Shown one piece after another: positions 40,519 through 44,534 of a stretch of DNA of 44,534 nucleotides. The notes beneath the pieces were generated by a model. It did no database searches. It was not told the origin of the DNA and was given only the letters and a program-made list of their open reading frames with translations. Made by a program: the position numbers and the translations under genes. Source of the DNA: an uncultured bacterium (GTDB taxonomy: Bacteria; Patescibacteriota; Andersenbacteria; UBA10190; CAIZMI01). The number at the start of each line of letters is the position of its first letter. Positions within the stretch are counted from its first letter, which is position 1. Where the stretch lies: contig CAIZMI010000014.1 in assembly GCA_903934015.1 (NCBI GenBank), positions 1-44,534 on the forward strand. Reading direction: 5' to 3'.

Positions 40519-42408
40519 TTAATCAAAAAACTCTCTAAACCAGTGCTCCAAGGTAATTAACGACCAGATTCTGTGACCATGATCAATTCTTGTGGTGTTG
40601 TGTTCATCCAAAAGCTTTGCAATCTCTTCTTTCTTAAAAATTCCACGATTCATCGCCACCTCAGATAATAACATATCATATGAATAATCCTTTAGCTCAT
40701 TTCTAAACCAGGAATGAATCGGAATACCAAACCCCATTTTTTTTCTATACATAACATCGTGGGGTAAAATATTTTTGAGAGCTTTTTTGAGAATAAATTT
40801 TTTGTGATTAAAACCGTGCAATTTTAGCTTGAATGGTATCTGTGCCGTCATTTCCAAGAACTCATGATCTAAAAATGGAGAGCGCCCTTCAAGCGAAACG
40901 GCCATGCTTGCGATATCAACTTTTGCAAGAAGATCCTCGGGAAGATAAGTGACAAAATCAGCAAACATGGCTTGTTCCCCCACATCATCGGAACCGGCCC
41001 TAGAAAACTGATCAGCAACCAGTGAAGATGAATCAATATTTTTAAACTTAGCAGAAAACAAATCTGAATAAATTTGTTTTTTGAACGCGTCTGTAAAGTA
41101 GCAAATATAATTTACATAGCGCCTGCCTGCCGATTCACTCAACGTATCAGAAAATATTTGCCCGCGATAAAGTGAATTTCTTTTCAAATAATGTTTAGAA
41201 ATGTCGAGAGTTGGTTTGATAATCAAATTATGAATGCTTTTAAATTTCCGATACATATTAGAGAATTTTAGAGCACTGTAGCGACTATAGCCCGCAAAAT
41301 TTTCATCTCCTCCATCCCCATTTAACGCAACCGTCACATGCTCGCGCGACAACTTCGATACATAATAAGTTGGAAGTGCGCTCGAATCAGCATAAGGCTC
41401 TTCATAATGATTCACGAGCATAGGCAATAATTCCATCGCGTGAGGTTCAACAATGAATTCTCTATGGTCTGTTTTAAATTGTTCCGCAACCATTTTTGCA
41501 TAGGGCAATTCATTGTATTTTATATCTGAAAAACCAATAGAGAATGTTTTTATTGGGACCGTAGAGTGCCTACTCATCAAGGCAACAATCGCGCTTGAAT
41601 CAATCCCCCCCGAAAGAAATGCTCCTAAAGGCACATCAGAAATCATGCGTATTTTAACACTCTCGTCTAGTTTATTCAGAATTCGATCAATCCAATCACC
41701 TTCTGACAATGACAGCTTTTTTGTGTAATTTAACTCCCAATATTGTTTGTTTTCCAATCTTCCATTCTTTATATCCAGAAAAATATAATGAGCTGGCTCA
41801 AGTTTTCTTATTCCAGTAAAACCAGTAAATGGCGCCGGGCAATACTGGTAAGTCAAATAATGATGAATAGCCACGTAATCCGGCTCTTTTCTATATTCTG
41901 GTTGAGTTAAAATTGCCTTTAACTCAGAGGCAAACATAAACATTTTTCCGTCCCAATAATACTTAAACGGTTTTTTTCCCACTCGATCTCTCGCACAAAA
42001 AAGTGTTTCTTCTTTTGCATCATAGATTGCAAATGAAAACATTCCCCGAAGATATTTCAGACAACCCTCGCGGTATTTGTCATATAACGCCATTATTACT
42101 TCCGTGTCCGTTTTTGAACGGAATACATAACCACTGGAAACCATTTTTTCTCTTTGTTCTTGGAAATTATATATTTCACCATTGAATACAATCCAGTATC
42201 TATCCAGGAATGACATTGGTTGATGTCCAAGGGGCGACAAGTCGATAATCGATAAGCGTCGATGTCCCAAGCCAACATTCTTTTTGGGTGACAAGAAAAC
42301 ACCACCATCGTCAGGGCCACGGTGTTTTATCGCCTCATTCATGGCCTCTATATCAGCCTCGTTTACTACACCGCCATTTATGCAAATTTTTCCAGTAATT
42401 CCACACAT
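40519..42408 (-). CDS. asnB: Asparagine synthase (glutamine-hydrolysing)
   Basis: 629 residues from the ATG at 42408, which puts the catalytic Cys at position 2 (MCGITGK), as required for the class II glutaminase. The 30 extra codons upstream are rejected. HRGPDD (29-34) and YNGEIYN-like NGEIYN follow, then the synthase PP-loop SGGIDSS (266-272), ALNGDGGDENFAGYSRY and the RSPFLDHEFLE region. Such AsnB copies in glycan loci often amidate uronic acids rather than make free asparagine. With the dehydrogenase/epimerase pair making a uronic acid, that role is attractive but unproven. It lies 17 bases after the GT4 gene upstream. Confidence 0.93.
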   Translation of the reverse strand: MCGITGKICINGGVVNEADIEAMNEAIKHRGPDDGGVFLSPKKNVGLGHRRLSIIDLSPLGHQPMSFLDRYWIVFNGEIYNFQEQREKMVSSGYVFRSKTDTEVIMALYDKYREGCLKYLRGMFSFAIYDAKEETLFCARDRVGKKPFKYYWDGKMFMFASELKAILTQPEYRKEPDYVAIHHYLTYQYCPAPFTGFTGIRKLEPAHYIFLDIKNGRLENKQYWELNYTKKLSLSEGDWIDRILNKLDESVKIRMISDVPLGAFLSGGIDSSAIVALMSRHSTVPIKTFSIGFSDIKYNELPYAKMVAEQFKTDHREFIVEPHAMELLPMLVNHYEEPYADSSALPTYYVSKLSREHVTVALNGDGGDENFAGYSRYSALKFSNMYRKFKSIHNLIIKPTLDISKHYLKRNSLYRGQIFSDTLSESAGRRYVNYICYFTDAFKKQIYSDLFSAKFKNIDSSSLVADQFSRAGSDDVGEQAMFADFVTYLPEDLLAKVDIASMAVSLEGRSPFLDHEFLEMTAQIPFKLKLHGFNHKKFILKKALKNILPHDVMYRKKMGFGIPIHSWFRNELKDYSYDMLLSEVAMNRGIFKKEEIAKLLDEHNTTRIDHGHRIWSLITLEHWFREFFD

Positions 42409-42425
42409 CGCAATTAAATAATAAC

Positions 42426-43619
42426 TTAAATAGTATCTTTTTTCCCATCCATCATCGCTTCTAGAATATTTTTGTATTTCAAAACGCTTTCCGACCAATC
42501 AAATTTTCCGGTTACTGCCTTAAAAGCATTTTCACCCATTAGCTTTCTCAATTCCGCATCTACTGACAATTTGCGAATACTATTTGCAATAGTCTCTACA
42601 TCATGCGGTGCAAAAAGAACTATTTCGTCGACTTCTTTCAATATTTCCCTTGTTCCACCAACATTTGTTGCGATAATCGGCAAATGACACAGTGACGCCT
42701 CAATTACCGCCGTCGGCATCCCCTCCGTATAACTTGGATTAATAAAAATATCAGAACTTTTCAAGAGTCCAATCGCTTCTTTAAATTTCTTTTCTCCCCA
42801 AAAAATAACCTTCTCTTGCAAGTGTTTCTCGGTCACCATTTGTCTCAGTGCCACCTCCTCAGGACCGCTACCAATTAACCAAAGAACTAGAGGAAGATCA
42901 CTTAAACACGTCAATGCATCAAGGATATCCGCAACCCCCTTTCCGCTTATCAGCCTTCCTAAATATGAAATCACCACTTGATTGGGTGCTAAGTATTTTC
43001 TTGCCTGATCTGTTTTTTCAACCTCCGAAATTGCAGCTTCGTTTACACCCCGAAAGACAATGTTATATTTCCTGCCGCAATGCAGAGTACTTGCGAATTC
43101 CGCTGATGCGACAGAATTACAAACAACCTCATCTGCAAACCTGAATACCAACCAACCCAGTGTATGATCACAAAACCATGCAATAAAATTAACAATGTTA
43201 TTATTCAATTTTGGAAAATCTGAGCCGTGTTCTATGTGGAGCCATTTTATTCCGAGTGATTTCGCGAAAATCATTGTAATTAACGAAGAAAAGAAAAACC
43301 TTGTCCGCGAGATAACCGCATCATATCTTTCCCCCTTAAGCTGTTTGATTTGTTGATAAAATTTAAATTGCCAAAATTTAGGGATCGGATAATTAGCAAT
43401 CAATTCAAACGCAGGATAACGAATAACTAAAATTGTATTTCCACCCTCAACAGTCGCTTTTTCTGGGTTTTGAGTGTCTGGTATTTGCGGAAGATCAGGC
43501 GTAAAAACTGTTACAGCATAACCCACCCTACTTATCTCATTATTAAACTGCGCGGAGTGAGACTCCAATCCACCAACGTGTGGCGGATAGTAAGGAGAAA
43601 AAACTAGTAATTTTTTCAT
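42426..43619 (-). CDS. GT4-type glycosyltransferase
   Basis: 397 residues from the ATG at 43619, which overlaps the stop of the gene before it (ATGA). N-terminus LVFSPYYPPHVGGLESHSAQF (read in part), a donor site with ISYLGRLISGKGVADIL, LWLIGSGPEE, and YTEGMPTAVIEASLCHLPII carrying the E-x7-E motif. The pattern is close to WcaI/PimB-type mannosyltransferases, but the sugar is uncertain. Confidence 0.92.
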   Translation of the reverse strand: MKKLLVFSPYYPPHVGGLESHSAQFNNEISRVGYAVTVFTPDLPQIPDTQNPEKATVEGGNTILVIRYPAFELIANYPIPKFWQFKFYQQIKQLKGERYDAVISRTRFFFSSLITMIFAKSLGIKWLHIEHGSDFPKLNNNIVNFIAWFCDHTLGWLVFRFADEVVCNSVASAEFASTLHCGRKYNIVFRGVNEAAISEVEKTDQARKYLAPNQVVISYLGRLISGKGVADILDALTCLSDLPLVLWLIGSGPEEVALRQMVTEKHLQEKVIFWGEKKFKEAIGLLKSSDIFINPSYTEGMPTAVIEASLCHLPIIATNVGGTREILKEVDEIVLFAPHDVETIANSIRKLSVDAELRKLMGENAFKAVTGKFDWSESVLKYKNILEAMMDGKKDTI

Positions 43620-44534
43620 TTTATAATTTTCCAAATTTTCACCATCTCATTGTCATTGTATATTAGTTCAAATGAGTTTGGCTGACTGTCAAAAACAACT
43701 GTTTTGCATATACTATTTTTTTTATAGTATGGCCTATTAGCGTATGGATTTCTTGGATCATCCCTATAAAAATATATATATCCTGACGTCACCAAATCTT
43801 CCTTTCCAAGCTGGTTGTCTCCGTAGATACTTAGCGCGGCATATTTTGCAGAAATAGATTGGACACCGGCAATAGTCAACAGCTCGTTATTATTGGAATA
43901 ATCCTCAAATTCCTTTCTGAACCCGCTTTCAACACTTTCTTTCTTGGGTGAATAGGAAACCATACCACTGCTAAAATAATTCCAAACGCCATCTTTGTTT
44001 ATTACATCATTATCGCAAAAGAATGTTTCTGGCATTATATAATATCTGGACTGAGTAAAATATTGCAATAAGTTTTTATCACCGCGTGATAATAAAATTC
44101 TCTCGCCCGGAAGATTTTCACGAATCCACTTTGCAGCATTAAGGCGATAGTTAGGAAGCATAAAACTCTTTTGATGGTTGACATATATTGCCCCCACAAT
44201 ACCGATAAAAACACAACAAAGAAGGCCATAGCGCATTAATAAATTGGTTTCCCAATCACGAAGAATCAAAAATAGAATAAATAAAATGGTAATACCAGCA
44301 AAAATCCAAACCCTTTCAGGTAAAAATGAATAATTCAACAGTCTTGGCATTACTTCTGCGAAAGCAAAAAAGAAAGAAAAAGCCACACTCAAAATAACCA
44401 TCTCCCTAGAAATTGATATCATTTTTATTTTCTGAATCAATTGTTTTTTTTCTTTTAATACACAGTAGGTACTGTAAACAAAAAGAACCAGTAGTAGCGG
44501 ACCCACATAAAAAAGATAGTACTTTGCTACACCG
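43616..44534 (-). CDS. Membrane glycosyltransferase-like protein, 5' end beyond window
   Basis: The frame stays open to the right edge of the window (GVAKYYLFYVGP reads before the first GTG), so the N-terminus is outside. What remains (about 305 residues) has at least four hydrophobic helices and a C-terminal soluble part with AAKWIRENLPGERILLSRGD and YFTQSRYYIMPE. This resembles the outer domain of GT39-type or similar membrane glycosyltransferases. The acidic catalytic loop would lie in the missing part. It is coupled by ATGA to the GT4 gene. Confidence 0.6.
   Translation of the reverse strand, partial: GVAKYYLFYVGPLLLVLFVYSTYCVLKEKKQLIQKIKMISISREMVILSVAFSFFFAFAEVMPRLLNYSFLPERVWIFAGITILFILFLILRDWETNLLMRYGLLCCVFIGIVGAIYVNHQKSFMLPNYRLNAAKWIRENLPGERILLSRGDKNLLQYFTQSRYYIMPETFFCDNDVINKDGVWNYFSSGMVSYSPKKESVESGFRKEFEDYSNNNELLTIAGVQSISAKYAALSIYGDNQLGKEDLVTSGYIYFYRDDPRNPYANRPYYKKNSICKTVVFDSQPNSFELIYNDNEMVKIWKIIK

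Noticed and set aside
42409-42498. Longer N-terminus of asparagine synthase
   Set aside because: The glutaminase needs Cys at position 2 after Met removal, which only the ATG at 42408 provides.

Overview
The window looks like a chromosomal piece of a Candidate Phyla Radiation (Patescibacteria) bacterium, of the Magasanikbacteria/Uhrbacteria/Falkowbacteria sort. This rests on gene content, not on a search: a 205-residue protein of a type I associate with these genomes, a MurF with an added membrane domain, a FemAB transferase, a DUF2779 nuclease, many 4-bp ATGA/GTGA overlaps, and little Shine-Dalgarno signal in front of most genes. TGA ends many ORFs, so the code is standard and not the TGA=Gly code of Gracilibacteria/Absconditabacteria.

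Layout. 1-240: a tRNA-Gln(UUG) remnant with its 3' part missing, next to two hairpins with complementary loops. 241-3199 (-): conserved CPR protein, GtrA-like membrane protein, dnaX. 3560-7681: a small SD-bearing gene (-), two GT39-type membrane glycosyltransferases (+, the first probably leaderless), and a small membrane protein (-). 7753-16088 (-): one tightly packed operon lysS-serS-ftsQ-hydrolase-murF-degT-femAB, joining aminoacyl-tRNA synthesis to cell-wall precursor synthesis and division. 16170-17606 (+): a lone long nitronate monooxygenase-like gene with its own SD and terminator. 17722-23550 (-): Pif1-like helicase, greA, then mreC-mreD-PBP2 (cell elongation). 23563-28010 (-): a DUF2779 dual-nuclease gene between two 132-bp direct repeats, surrounded by several families of palindromic repeats, then a secreted lipase-like protein and a small membrane protein. 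28285-44534: a surface-polysaccharide locus with an epimerase, a nucleotide-sugar dehydrogenase split by an intein, a flippase, seven glycosyltransferases or glycosyltransferase-like genes (three GT2, three GT4, one membrane protein cut by the window end), three methyltransferases and an asparagine synthase.

How it fits together. The epimerase/dehydrogenase pair would make an acidic UDP-sugar. GT2/GT4 enzymes and methyltransferases would build and cap a glycan on a lipid carrier, and the Wzx-like flippase would export it. The central operon and the mreC-mreD-PBP2 cluster cover peptidoglycan and division. The most striking items are the intein placed exactly before the catalytic cysteine of the sugar dehydrogenase, the repeat-flanked nuclease cassette, palindromic repeats that have entered reading frames, and the alternating methyltransferase/GT2 block. 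All identifications are by reading motifs; no database search was possible.
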